From Pollutimonas bauzanensis_A (lineage in GTDB: Bacteria > Pseudomonadota > Gammaproteobacteria > Burkholderiales > Burkholderiaceae_B), in contig NZ_JBEBUX010000098.1 in assembly GCF_040393045.1 (NCBI RefSeq), forward strand, positions 1 through 15,947: 15,947 nucleotides of DNA, in the 5' to 3' direction. Made by a program: the position numbers and the translations under genes. A model generated the notes under the pieces. It was not told where the DNA came from. It was given only the letters and a program-made list of their open reading frames with translations, and did not search any database. Shown here piece by piece: positions 1 through 8,024 of the stretch; the first letter of the stretch is position 1; each line of letters opens with the position of its first letter.

Positions 1-74
1 TCAAGAACGAAATACCGTCCGCACCGGGTACGCGTATTAGCGCGACCTTGGCGTCAAAGCACAGGCTCAACTTC
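1..74. other. Short flank downstream of rpe, no gene assigned
   Basis: This stretch lies between the window edge and the rpe stop codon. On the minus strand it is open in the frame reading ...FDAKVALIRVPGADGISFL to the edge. The plus strand is also open in one frame, as is common in GC-rich DNA, so coding is not established. In related bacteria I recall rpe being followed by gph (phosphoglycolate phosphatase), but no DxDGT motif of a Gph start is visible here. The first 12 bases are the exact reverse complement of TTTCGTTCTTGA, the repeat core found at the far right end. Confidence 0.3.
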
Positions 75-776
75 CTATGCGGACATGGTCTCGCCGCGGG
101 CGATTTCCGCGCGCAAGGTATCAATAACGGTTTTGTAGTCAGGCTGGCTGAATATGGCCGAGCCTGCGACAAAAGTATCAGCGCCTGCCGCCCGTATGGC
201 GGCGATATTGTCGGTCTTCACGCCGCCATCGACTTCCAGGGCGATGCGCTGCCCCCCGCCATTGACCCACGCGTCGATCTTGCGACGTGCCTGTGCAAGC
301 TTGGTCAGCGTGGCAGGTATGAATTTTTGCCCGCCAAAGCCGGGATTGACTGACATCAGCAGCACGACATCCAGCTTGTCCATGACGTAGTCCATCCATT
401 CCAGGGACGTGGCGGGGTTGAATACCAGGCCTGCCTGGCAGCCATGTTCCTTGATCAGGGATAATGTCCGGTCGGGGTGGCGCGACGCTTCCGGATGGAA
501 AGTAATAATATTGGCGCCCGCCTTGGCAAATTGCGGGATAATGGCGTCGACAGGTTCAACCATCAGGTGCACGTCTATAGGGGCTTGGGTATGCGGGCGC
601 AAGGCTTCGCAAACCATGGGGCCTATGGTCAGATTTGGCACATAATGGTTGTCCATTACATCGAAATGTATCCAGTCGGCACCGCCGGCAACGACATTTT
701 TTACTTCTTCGCCCAATCGGGCGAAGTCAGCCGCCAGAATGCTGGGGGCAATACGGGTAGGTTGGGTAAATGGCAT
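75..776 (-). CDS. rpe: Ribulose-phosphate 3-epimerase
   Basis: Rpe interconverts D-ribulose 5-phosphate and D-xylulose 5-phosphate in the cytosolic pentose phosphate pathway (and the Calvin cycle where present). The 233-residue product has the family's usual length and TIM-barrel signatures in order: IAPSILAADFARL near residues 9-21, HFDVMDNHYVPN at 37-48, DVHLMV at 68-73, MSVNPGFGGQKF at 141-152, EVDGG at 181-185 and VAGSAIF at 203-209. The metal and catalytic residues known in the family are present: His37, Asp39, His70 and Asp183. It starts at ATG 776 and ends in TAG. No strong Shine-Dalgarno is visible. It is divergent from apaG, with 111 bp between the start codons, so the two units probably have back-to-back promoters. 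Function is secure; only the downstream partner is unknown because the window ends. Confidence 0.97.
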   Translation of the reverse strand: MPFTQPTRIAPSILAADFARLGEEVKNVVAGGADWIHFDVMDNHYVPNLTIGPMVCEALRPHTQAPIDVHLMVEPVDAIIPQFAKAGANIITFHPEASRHPDRTLSLIKEHGCQAGLVFNPATSLEWMDYVMDKLDVVLLMSVNPGFGGQKFIPATLTKLAQARRKIDAWVNGGGQRIALEVDGGVKTDNIAAIRAAGADTFVAGSAIFSQPDYKTVIDTLRAEIARGETMSA

Positions 777-887
777 GGGAGCAACCGTTGTTAGATAAAA
801 ACCGAAGCAGCGAATGTGCCATTATTACAGGTTAGTGCTGACTTTCCTTTTAAATACCGCCACGACCATTTAATTTGGAATCTGAAC

Positions 888-1262
888 ATGAAGCCTTACG
901 ACATCTCAGTCACAGTTACTCCACAGTATTTGCCAGAACAATCCGAACCTAAAGAACAGCAGTTCGTGTTTGCCTATACAGTACGTATCACCAATCAGGG
1001 TGAGCATGCCGCGCAGGTAATCAGCCGGCACTGGATCATTACCGACGGCCAGCAGCATATCCAGGAAGTTAGTGGCCTGGGCGTCGTCGGGCAGCAGCCC
1101 TTGCTGAGTCCGGGCGAAACATTCGAATACACCAGTGGCTGTCCCTTGCCTACTCCGGTAGGTACTATGCGTGGAACCTATCACTGCGTTGGTGAGAACG
1201 GTGTTCCATTCGACGTTCCCATCCAGGAATTTGTCCTGGCAATGCCGCGCACTTTGCATTAA
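888..1262 (+). CDS. apaG: Co2+/Mg2+ efflux-associated protein ApaG
   Basis: ApaG is a small fibronectin-III-like beta-sandwich protein linked genetically to Co2+ resistance and Mg2+ homeostasis; its biochemical role is poorly defined. The 124-residue product matches the usual length of about 125 and carries the family core: ISRHWIITDG near residues 43-52, then GLGVVGQQPLLSPGETFEYTSG around residues 62-83 and the TPVGTMRGTYHCV run after it. I chose ATG 888 rather than the upstream in-frame start at 816. The protein then begins MKPYDISVTV as the family does, and a GGA at 877-879 lies 8 bases before it. The 72 bases upstream translate to a sequence unlike the family. mltA follows after 19 bases, so co-transcription is likely. 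Confidence 0.95.
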   Translation: MKPYDISVTVTPQYLPEQSEPKEQQFVFAYTVRITNQGEHAAQVISRHWIITDGQQHIQEVSGLGVVGQQPLLSPGETFEYTSGCPLPTPVGTMRGTYHCVGENGVPFDVPIQEFVLAMPRTLH

Positions 1263-1281
1263 ATCGTAGCCTGGTCACTTT

Positions 1282-2562
1282 ATGAAAAGAATTCTGCTTT
1301 CTTCATCGCTGCTGGCCTTGCTTGCAGCATGCTCCACAGTCCCTCCTTCGTCCTCGCCTGAATCCGCCGCTCCGTCGGGAAATATCGCCGAACAGCCCCT
1401 GCGCGTGCCGGCGCTCGATTCGTTGCGCGACACGGCGCCGCGTACGTTGGCCGGCCGGTTCCAGCAGGTAAGCTGGGCGACGTTGCCTGGTTGGCAGAAC
1501 GATGACCTGAATCACGTATGGAAGGCCTTCATCAACAACTGCAAGGGCTTGATGCGGCCTGTCTCGGGTTCGCTGGCCATGCAGGCGCGCGCCACGCCGC
1601 GGGCCTGGCAACCCGTGTGTGCCGCAGCCGCCCAGTCGGGGCTCAGCGCCGAGACCGCTACAGGCCCTGCTGTTCGCCAGTTTTTGCAGGCCCAGTTGCA
1701 ACCATGGCGATTGCTGGATGCCGGTGGCAAGGCTGCTGAAAACACGGTGACGGGCTATTACGAACCTTTGGTGCGCGCTTCGCGCAAGCGCCAGGGTGAT
1801 TACCAATGGCCTTTGTATGCCGCGCCTGAAGATCTGCTGACCATTGAGCTGGGGGCGGTCTACCCTGAGCTTGCGGGTAAACGCATTCGTGGAAAGCTGG
1901 CAGGAAAGCGGGTCGTGCCTTACGATACCCGCGCTGAAATCGCCAAATCGCCAGAGCGACAGCCGCCGGCTATTGTCTGGGTCAACGACCCCGTCGAAGC
2001 TTTCTTCCTGCAAATCCAGGGCTCGGGCAGGGCGCTACTAGACAATGGCGACACGATACGGCTGGCCTACGCCGATCATAATGGGCGTCCGTATGCGTCG
2101 ATCGGCCAGTGGCTGGCCAAGCAGGGCGAACTCCCGCTGGCCCAGACTTCCATGCAAAATATCAAGGCGTGGGCCAAGCGCAACCCGGCACGCGTGCAGG
2201 AAATGCTGAACGCCAATCCGGCCATGGTTTTTTTCAACGAAGAAGCGGTGACCGATCCTGAACTGGGGCCTAAAGGGGCGTACAGCATTCCCCTGATCGG
2301 GCAGCGATCCGTGGCAATCGATACCACCTTTGTCCCGCTGGGCACGCCCGTATTCCTGGCAACCAATTATCCTGCCACTAACAAGCCGCTTGAGCGCCTT
2401 GTGTTTGCGCAAGATACCGGAGCCGCCATCAAGGGGGCCGCCCGTACCGACTTTTACTGGGGTTTTGGCGACGAGGCCGGGGCCATGGCCGGGCGCATGA
2501 AGCAGCGCGGCGCAATGTGGGTCTTGTGGCCTAAACAGGCGGGGGCACCTTCTGCGCGATGA
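1282..2562 (+). CDS. mltA: Membrane-bound lytic murein transglycosylase A
   Basis: MltA cleaves the beta-1,4 bond between MurNAc and GlcNAc in peptidoglycan, leaving 1,6-anhydro-MurNAc, while anchored to the outer membrane. The 426-residue product starts with a lipoprotein signal peptide whose lipobox is LAAC (residues 14-17, Cys17 acylated). The MltA domain follows: GYYEP at 158-162, then VNDPVEAFFLQIQGSGR at 234-250 and HNGRPYASIG at 266-275. Residues 335-416 form the 3D domain, with AQDTGAAIKG at 376-385 and RTDFYWGFG at 388-396. Asp390 appears to correspond to the catalytic aspartate of the E. coli enzyme (Asp308 of the mature protein), judged by motif position. The region between the signal peptide and residue 50 is Pro/Ser/Ala-rich, as expected for a tether. 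The stop overlaps the next gene by 4 bp (ATGA), implying translational coupling. Confidence 0.96.
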   Translation: MKRILLSSSLLALLAACSTVPPSSSPESAAPSGNIAEQPLRVPALDSLRDTAPRTLAGRFQQVSWATLPGWQNDDLNHVWKAFINNCKGLMRPVSGSLAMQARATPRAWQPVCAAAAQSGLSAETATGPAVRQFLQAQLQPWRLLDAGGKAAENTVTGYYEPLVRASRKRQGDYQWPLYAAPEDLLTIELGAVYPELAGKRIRGKLAGKRVVPYDTRAEIAKSPERQPPAIVWVNDPVEAFFLQIQGSGRALLDNGDTIRLAYADHNGRPYASIGQWLAKQGELPLAQTSMQNIKAWAKRNPARVQEMLNANPAMVFFNEEAVTDPELGPKGAYSIPLIGQRSVAIDTTFVPLGTPVFLATNYPATNKPLERLVFAQDTGAAIKGAARTDFYWGFGDEAGAMAGRMKQRGAMWVLWPKQAGAPSAR

Positions 2563-3731
2563 GTAAAGAATCTGTACTGGTATGCGGTACCGGCATCGCA
2601 GGCCTGGCGGCAACGCTAGGCTTGACCAAGGCCGGTTTCGATGTGGCATTGATCGGGCCGCGCGCTGAGCCGGCGCCGGTGGCCAATGATATTTACTGCC
2701 CCAGGGTGTATGCCATTTCCGCTGCCAGTCAGGCTTTTCTGGCCAAGCTCGGCGTATGGAAGATGATGAATGCGCATCGGCTGACGCCTGTGGAAACCAT
2801 GGAAGTCTATGGCGACGGCAACGGGAAATTAAGCCTGCAAGCTTGGCAGGCGGCACAGACGACCTTGGCATGGATAGTCGAATCCAGCGAAATGGAACGC
2901 GCCTTGCAGCAAGCCGTGCAGGTATTCGGCGTTACGTGGCACGCCGAAAAATTCCAGCGGCTGGAATCACACACGCTTATTACCGATACCGGCCGCGCGC
3001 TTCAGGCGGATCTGCTGGTCGGCGCCGATGGCGCCCAGTCACTGGTGCGCTCGGCTGCGGGAATTGAGCATGAGTCCAAGCCTTATGGCGACATGGGCTT
3101 GGTGGTCCACCTTAACGCTGAACTGCCGCATCAGAATATAGCCCTGCAATGGTTCACCGGCGATTCGGTTCTGGCATTATTACCGTTGCCCGACACTACA
3201 GATGGCCACCAAGTGTCCATGGTGTGGTCCATGCCCGAGTCCGAGGCGAAAGCCTTGATGGCGTTGCCGGAAAGCGACCGCAACCATGCCCTGGAAACCC
3301 GCCTGGCCGCGACGACCGGAGGACGGCTGGGCCGTCTCGGTGTCCGTAGCCCATTGTTCGGGTTTCCGTTGTTTCTGGAGCATAGCGGGATGGTAGCCCC
3401 TGGCGTGGCGCTGGTCAGCGATGCCGCGCATCGCGTGCACCCTTTGGCGGGGCAGGGGCTTAACCTTGGCCTGGCTGATGTCGCGGAACTATTGCGCGTC
3501 CTGGGTGACAAAGAGTCTTATCGAAAGGCCGGCGATTTACGTGTATTGCATCGTTATCGGCGTGCGCGCGCTGAGCCCATCATGGCAATGCGCGTGGCCA
3601 CTGATGGCTTGCACCGCTTGTTCGCGGCGCAGGCCACGCCCATAGTCTGGGCGCGCAACCTGGGCATGCAATGTGTCGATCACCTGCCTTTCATCAAGCG
3701 TTTCCTTATTGGCGGCGCGGCAGGGCAATAA
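2559..3731 (+). CDS. UbiH/UbiF-family FAD-dependent hydroxylase
   Basis: This is a class A flavoprotein monooxygenase of the family that hydroxylates the ubiquinone precursor ring (UbiH, UbiF, UbiI, Coq6, VisC). It has the expected length at 390 residues. The FAD-binding Rossmann motif GTGIAG is at 10-15, the DG motif (LLVGADGAQSLVR) at 152-164 and the second FAD motif (SDAAHRVHPLAGQGLNLGLAD) at about 287-307. The usual glycine of the GDAAH motif is Ser287 here. Which ring position it modifies cannot be read from the sequence, so no symbol is given. Its ATG overlaps the mltA stop by 4 bp. dsbC begins 70 bp downstream. The enzyme would act in the cytosol, probably in association with the inner membrane. 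Confidence 0.88.
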   Translation: MSKESVLVCGTGIAGLAATLGLTKAGFDVALIGPRAEPAPVANDIYCPRVYAISAASQAFLAKLGVWKMMNAHRLTPVETMEVYGDGNGKLSLQAWQAAQTTLAWIVESSEMERALQQAVQVFGVTWHAEKFQRLESHTLITDTGRALQADLLVGADGAQSLVRSAAGIEHESKPYGDMGLVVHLNAELPHQNIALQWFTGDSVLALLPLPDTTDGHQVSMVWSMPESEAKALMALPESDRNHALETRLAATTGGRLGRLGVRSPLFGFPLFLEHSGMVAPGVALVSDAAHRVHPLAGQGLNLGLADVAELLRVLGDKESYRKAGDLRVLHRYRRARAEPIMAMRVATDGLHRLFAAQATPIVWARNLGMQCVDHLPFIKRFLIGGAAGQ

Positions 3732-3792
3732 TAGTTGTTAAGGTAGCGGATGGCGCCTGTGGCGTTTAATTCGCTGCTTATTTTTATCTCAC

Positions 3793-3796
3793 GGAG
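3793..3796 (+). promoter_or_regulatory. Shine-Dalgarno of dsbC
   Basis: GGAG lies 5 bases before ATG 3802. It supports that start, which gives a clean signal peptide, over alternative reading frames beginning slightly upstream. Confidence 0.7.
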
Positions 3797-3801
3797 TTGT
3801 T

Positions 3802-4575
3802 ATGCGTTTACGTTTCATGGGCAAGCTGGCACTTGTTTTTTCTGCTTGTCTGCCTTTCGTTGCCGGTACGGCTTATGCAGAAGGGGCGGTGCTTTCGACC
3901 AAAAGTGGCAATGCAGCGTCGTCTGCCGTCGTGCTGTCTACTGAAAGCGTACGTAAGAATTTTGCCGAGCGGTTTCCGGGTGTTGATATCACCGACGTAA
4001 AACCCACTCCGTTTCCTGGTTTGTTCGAAGTGCAGATCGGCATGGACCTGCTGTATACCGATGCCAAGGTGGATTACATTTTGCAAGGCGCTTTGGTCGA
4101 CGCCAAGAACCGCAAGGACTTGACGGCGGAACGCCTGGAAAAGTTGGCGCAGGTGTCCTTTTCCGATCTGCCGCTGGAGCTTGCCGTTAAGCAGGTAAAG
4201 GGCAACGGCGCGCGAAAAATGGCTATTTTCGAGGATCCGAATTGTGGTTATTGCAAGCGTTTGCATGAAACCATGAAAGACATCGACAACACCACGATCT
4301 ATTCTTTCTTGTTCCCTATTTTGTCGCCGGATTCGGAAGTGAAGGCGCGCAACGTTTGGTGTGCGAAGGATCAGGCGGCAACATGGCGTGCCTGGATGCT
4401 CGACGGTACGACTCCGCCGCAAGCCACTTGCGAAACGCCGGTCGAGACTGTCTTGGCCTTGGGTAAGAAGCTAAGGGTGCAAGGAACACCGGCCATTATC
4501 TTTGCCGACGGCAGCCGCGTAAACGGCGCGCTACCGCTGGATGCATTGCAAAAGAAGCTCGATTCCCTGAATTGA
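3802..4575 (+). CDS. dsbC: Periplasmic thiol:disulfide isomerase DsbC
   Basis: DsbC is a V-shaped homodimer that reshuffles wrong disulfides in the periplasm and is kept reduced by DsbD. The 257-residue precursor has a signal peptide ending near residue 26 (GTAYA/EG). An N-terminal dimerisation domain spans about 47-120, including FPGVDITDVKPTPFPGLFEV and the LLYTDAKVDYILQG strand region. A thioredoxin-fold domain follows, with the active site CGYC at 148-151 inside FEDPNCGYCKRLHE and the cis-proline loop GTPAIIF at 228-234. Cys187 and Cys210 match the second, structural disulfide pair of E. coli DsbC. The gene ends 3 bp from the stop codon of the oppositely oriented GGDEF/EAL gene. It may share transcripts with the hydroxylase upstream, but 70 bp leaves room for its own promoter. 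Confidence 0.95.
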   Translation: MRLRFMGKLALVFSACLPFVAGTAYAEGAVLSTKSGNAASSAVVLSTESVRKNFAERFPGVDITDVKPTPFPGLFEVQIGMDLLYTDAKVDYILQGALVDAKNRKDLTAERLEKLAQVSFSDLPLELAVKQVKGNGARKMAIFEDPNCGYCKRLHETMKDIDNTTIYSFLFPILSPDSEVKARNVWCAKDQAATWRAWMLDGTTPPQATCETPVETVLALGKKLRVQGTPAIIFADGSRVNGALPLDALQKKLDSLN

Positions 4576-4578
4576 GAA

Positions 4579-7500
4579 TCAGGTCTGGCGGGCCAGTAGT
4601 GCAACGAACTCTTGCGCGGGTATCGATTTGCTGAAGTAGTAGCCTTGATAGTTATCACAGCCCAGTTTCCTCAAGGCTTCAAGCTGTTCTTCGGTTTCAA
4701 CGCCTTCGGCGGTTACGGCCAGGCGCAATGATTTGGCCATGGCGATCACGGCCGTCACAATGGCGGCATCGTCGGCTTCCGAGGTCAGCCCCTTGACGAA
4801 TGACTGGTCAATTTTCAATACGCTGACCGGTAGTTGCTTCAGGTAGGCCAGACTGGAATAGCCGGTTCCAAAGTCGTCGATCGCCAACAATACACCCATG
4901 TCGTCGATGTCGTTAAGCAGGCGGATTGCACTGGCGGCATTGTCCATGATTGCGCCTTCTGTGACTTCCAGTTCCAGGTATTCGGGGCGCAAGCCGGTAT
5001 CGGCCAATGTTTGTTGTATGCGTTCGCGTAGATCGGACTGCCTGAATTGGCGCGGCGATAAGTTGACTGCCATGATCAGGGGCGCAAATCCTTGTTGCTG
5101 CCATTGCATCGCTTGTTCGCATGCGGCACGCAGCACCCATTCTCCGATCGGGATGATCAGGCCGCTTTCTTCGGCCAGCGGGATAAATTGCGCTGGGGAA
5201 ATCAGGCCGCGTCCGGCGCAGTTCCAGCGGATCAGTGCCTCGGCGCCTATGATCTTTCCTGTCAGCACCGATACCTTGGGTTGGTAGTGCAGGATCAGTT
5301 CGTTCTTGTCGATGGCCTGACGCAGCAGATTGCGCATTTCCACTTTTTCGGTGGTATGCGCCTCTAGATTGTGCGAGTAGTAAACGTAGGTATTGCGTCC
5401 TTCGGATTTCGCGTGATACATCGCGATGTCGGCAATCCGGAGCAAGGTTTCACAGTCGTTGCTATCGGTGGGGTATAGGCTTATGCCTATGCTGACTGTC
5501 AGGAATATTTCCCGATCCGACAATTTTATGGCTGTCTGGAAGCATTGTTTGATCAGGCTGGCCGCGGCGGCGGCCTCTTCCTGAGATGAAATGCTTTCCA
5601 GAATAAGCACGAACTCATCGCCGCCCACGCGGGCAATGGTTTCAATGTCCGGCACGGTTGCCTTCAGCAAGGCGGTTACGGTCTGCAGGACTTTATCCCC
5701 GGTGAAGTGGCCCAGCGTGTCATTGATTTCCTTGAAACCGTCAATGTCGACGTAGAGCAACGCCAGCAATTCCTTCATGTGCTTTGCCCGCAGCGTCGCT
5801 TGCATAAGCCTGTCTATCAGCAAGCCGCGATTTGGCAAACCCGTCAGCGCGTCATGGGTCGCCAGGTATACAAGCTGTTCATTGATCTTTTTTTGCTCAG
5901 TAATGTCGTCCGAAATGCCGAGTAGATACTTTGGCTTGTCATCTGCGCCCAGCAGCGGCAATTTTTTTGTGTGCAGCATCCTGATGTCGCCGAACGCGGT
6001 GGACATAGCCTCATCTGCAATGGCAAGCCTTCCTCGCCCACTAAGCGCCGCGCGATCCCTGGCAGCAAAGACATCGGCTTGCTCTCGTGGGAAAAGATCA
6101 TAGTCGGTCTTGCCTATGACTTCTGCCTCGCGAAAACCGGTCAGCAATTCCCCGGCGGGATTCATGCTTACGAAACGCAAATCCTGGGCATCTTTTACAA
6201 ACACCATGCTCGGTATATTGTTGACGACTAAACCAAGGAACTCTTGGCTGCGTCGCAGTTCGTTGGTGGCGCGTAGTGCCGAAAGCCCAAAGGAAACGTC
6301 GTTGGCGGTTTCGGTGAGAAGCCGGATTTCTTCGGGACCGAACGCTTGCGGATCGGCCGAGAAAATTCCCAGGCCGCCGATAATGGTGTTGTCGACCTGC
6401 AGAGGCAGTCCAATGGCAGAGGCATATCCTTTAGAGGCGGCTTGCAGGCGCCATCCGGTAGCAGTGCTTGCTGTCGATAAGCCTTGGAAAACCTGCGATG
6501 TTCCTGTGCGGATTGCGTTGGTTACGGGGCCGGGATCGGGATGATGTTCATTCCAGTTGGTAAAAGAAAAACTGTTCAGGATGTCCTGGTCGGCGCCAGA
6601 GTGCGCTTGCGGCTGCAAAGGCATCGCGAGCTCAGTCGGCGCGTACCCCACCCATGAAAGTTCGTATCCGCCGACTCTGCGGATTAGGGCGCAGATATCA
6701 TCCAGCAGCTTTTTTTCGTTATCGGCGCGCAGGACTGCGCTGTTTGTGGCGCTGCGTACCGCTTGTACACGCCCGATCCGCAGCAAGGCATCATGCTGGC
6801 GCTGCAACTGCTGTGCCATATTGTCGAACTGGCGCGCCAAAGCACCCACTTCGCCGCCGCTGTTACCTAGCCCTGTACGGGCGCTCAAGACGCCGCGACC
6901 CAATTGCGTTGCAGTACGGTTCAGGATGCCGATTGGCCTCAGTACCAGCCAGTTGCTCAGTGCCCATGCCGCAGCAAGCGCCAATAGCGACCCGATGGCA
7001 ACGACCAGGAAATTGCGGTTGCTGTTGGATTGGATTGACTCCAATGGCCCCGCAAGTGGCAGGCCCACCCGAAGATGTAGCGTACCGGTGCTAGCGCTAT
7101 AGAGCGGCAGGTAGGCAGTCATGTACGGGGTGGTGTCCCGCCAGGTCTCGCTTTGGGTCAAGGCGCCTGTGTTGAGCTTTTCGTGCACCGTCTGCCAATC
7201 CGGAATTTTTTGGCCGACATGTTCGTATGACGGCGCAGCGGCAATGATGGTTCCTGTGGTATCTATGACGGCTGCTGCAACGCCTTGAAATTCCGGTGAG
7301 CTTGCCAATGCGCGGCTTAGGGCGCTTCCCAGTGACGAAGTTTTGACCGATAGGGATAGGACGTGAGTAATGGTTTGTTGTTCGTCCATAATAGGGCGGG
7401 CAAAAACGATTACCGGCTGGGTGTTCAGCTTGTTGATCTGCAAATTGCCGATGGACGTGGCTTTGCTTGCGATGACGTTCTGGAATTGTGGGCTGTCCGA

Positions 7501-7875
7501 GAAATTGGCGGGCTTGATTTGCGGCAAGCCAGAGCAGACGACCTCGCCATCAGGGCGAAGGACAAGGATGTTCTCTATCGAAGATACGCTTTTTAGCGTT
7601 GAGGCAAGAAACGCATCGCACGCAGGTCCGGTCTGGCGCAGTTCAGGCACGGTCGCCAGATGGGCAAGAAACTGATCGGGCTCAGACAGTGTCTCTTTGG
7701 AAAAGGTGGCAATTTGGTAAGCAATGAATTCGGCATCGCGCGCCAGGTTTCTATGGGCGTTCTGGTTGTTCTGGATATTCTGAAAAACCAGCATGCCTAC
7801 GGCTGGCAGCAAGGCCGCCAGGATAAGCAGAAGCAAACGCGTTCGAAGACTGATCAACGATAAATATAGGCGCAT
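4579..7875 (-). CDS. Membrane-bound GGDEF/EAL c-di-GMP enzyme with Cache-like, HAMP, GAF and PAS regions
   Basis: This 1098-residue protein can in principle both make and break cyclic di-GMP. Domains in order: membrane segment at about 13-31; periplasmic sensor of Cache type at about 35-280 (assignment from position and the IGNLQINKLNTQPVIVFARP run, not a search); second membrane segment at 289-312; HAMP at about 310-362; GAF at about 385-535; PAS at about 545-660; GGDEF at about 670-830; EAL at about 845-1092. The cyclase motif is intact: RVGGDEF with Gly751 to Phe755. The phosphodiesterase motifs are intact too: Glu879-Ala-Leu, Asn938, Glu970-x-x-Glu973, Asp1000-Asp1001 in DDFGTGYSSL, Lys1021, Glu1057 and Gln1077. 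The inhibitory RxxD site expected five residues before GGDEF is Pro-Asp-Ile-Glu (742-745), so product inhibition is probably absent. The signal sensed is unknown. It starts at ATG 7875 with no strong Shine-Dalgarno. Confidence 0.95.
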   Translation of the reverse strand: MRLYLSLISLRTRLLLLILAALLPAVGMLVFQNIQNNQNAHRNLARDAEFIAYQIATFSKETLSEPDQFLAHLATVPELRQTGPACDAFLASTLKSVSSIENILVLRPDGEVVCSGLPQIKPANFSDSPQFQNVIASKATSIGNLQINKLNTQPVIVFARPIMDEQQTITHVLSLSVKTSSLGSALSRALASSPEFQGVAAAVIDTTGTIIAAAPSYEHVGQKIPDWQTVHEKLNTGALTQSETWRDTTPYMTAYLPLYSASTGTLHLRVGLPLAGPLESIQSNSNRNFLVVAIGSLLALAAAWALSNWLVLRPIGILNRTATQLGRGVLSARTGLGNSGGEVGALARQFDNMAQQLQRQHDALLRIGRVQAVRSATNSAVLRADNEKKLLDDICALIRRVGGYELSWVGYAPTELAMPLQPQAHSGADQDILNSFSFTNWNEHHPDPGPVTNAIRTGTSQVFQGLSTASTATGWRLQAASKGYASAIGLPLQVDNTIIGGLGIFSADPQAFGPEEIRLLTETANDVSFGLSALRATNELRRSQEFLGLVVNNIPSMVFVKDAQDLRFVSMNPAGELLTGFREAEVIGKTDYDLFPREQADVFAARDRAALSGRGRLAIADEAMSTAFGDIRMLHTKKLPLLGADDKPKYLLGISDDITEQKKINEQLVYLATHDALTGLPNRGLLIDRLMQATLRAKHMKELLALLYVDIDGFKEINDTLGHFTGDKVLQTVTALLKATVPDIETIARVGGDEFVLILESISSQEEAAAAASLIKQCFQTAIKLSDREIFLTVSIGISLYPTDSNDCETLLRIADIAMYHAKSEGRNTYVYYSHNLEAHTTEKVEMRNLLRQAIDKNELILHYQPKVSVLTGKIIGAEALIRWNCAGRGLISPAQFIPLAEESGLIIPIGEWVLRAACEQAMQWQQQGFAPLIMAVNLSPRQFRQSDLRERIQQTLADTGLRPEYLELEVTEGAIMDNAASAIRLLNDIDDMGVLLAIDDFGTGYSSLAYLKQLPVSVLKIDQSFVKGLTSEADDAAIVTAVIAMAKSLRLAVTAEGVETEEQLEALRKLGCDNYQGYYFSKSIPAQEFVALLARQT

Positions 7876-8024
7876 AGCAGTTTTTTTGATTTGTCCGGAT
7901 TAATGGCCTGGCTTTATCTTTGTTGCGTTGTAGATATTAACTGGTTTGGCGGTTTTCATTAGCAGAATAACGATAGGATATAGTTGGTTTTTCTCGACAT
8001 CACATTCAATCCGCCGTGTCTCTT
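7876..8024. promoter_or_regulatory. Divergent intergenic region between the GGDEF/EAL gene and the NAD regulator
   Basis: These 149 AT-rich bases separate two divergent genes and must hold promoters for both. I could not identify a convincing -35/-10 pair for either gene. No copy of the nadC-type CTCA-n3-TGAG palindrome is visible here, so autoregulation of the regulator through that motif is not supported by the sequence. Confidence 0.4.

Noticed and set aside
48..353. Plus-strand reading frame of 101 codons at the left edge
   Set aside because: It lies almost entirely antisense to rpe, starts with TTG, and matches no family I recognise; treated as a shadow of rpe.
816..887. N-terminal extension of apaG by 24 residues
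   Set aside because: The family begins at the MKPYDISV region, and a ribosome site is placed for ATG 888.
777..887. Specific promoters for rpe and apaG in the divergent gap
   Set aside because: Weak AT-rich boxes exist (for example around 821-830 and 849-855), but none has a convincing -35/-10 pair at proper spacing.
2038..2871. Minus-strand reading frame of 277 codons
   Set aside because: It is antisense to the end of mltA and the start of the hydroxylase, both of which have clear motifs; its product is Arg/Pro/Ser-rich as shadows of GC-rich genes are.
4561..4583. Bidirectional intrinsic terminator between dsbC and the GGDEF/EAL gene
   Set aside because: Stems are only 5 bp and no T-run follows on either strand.
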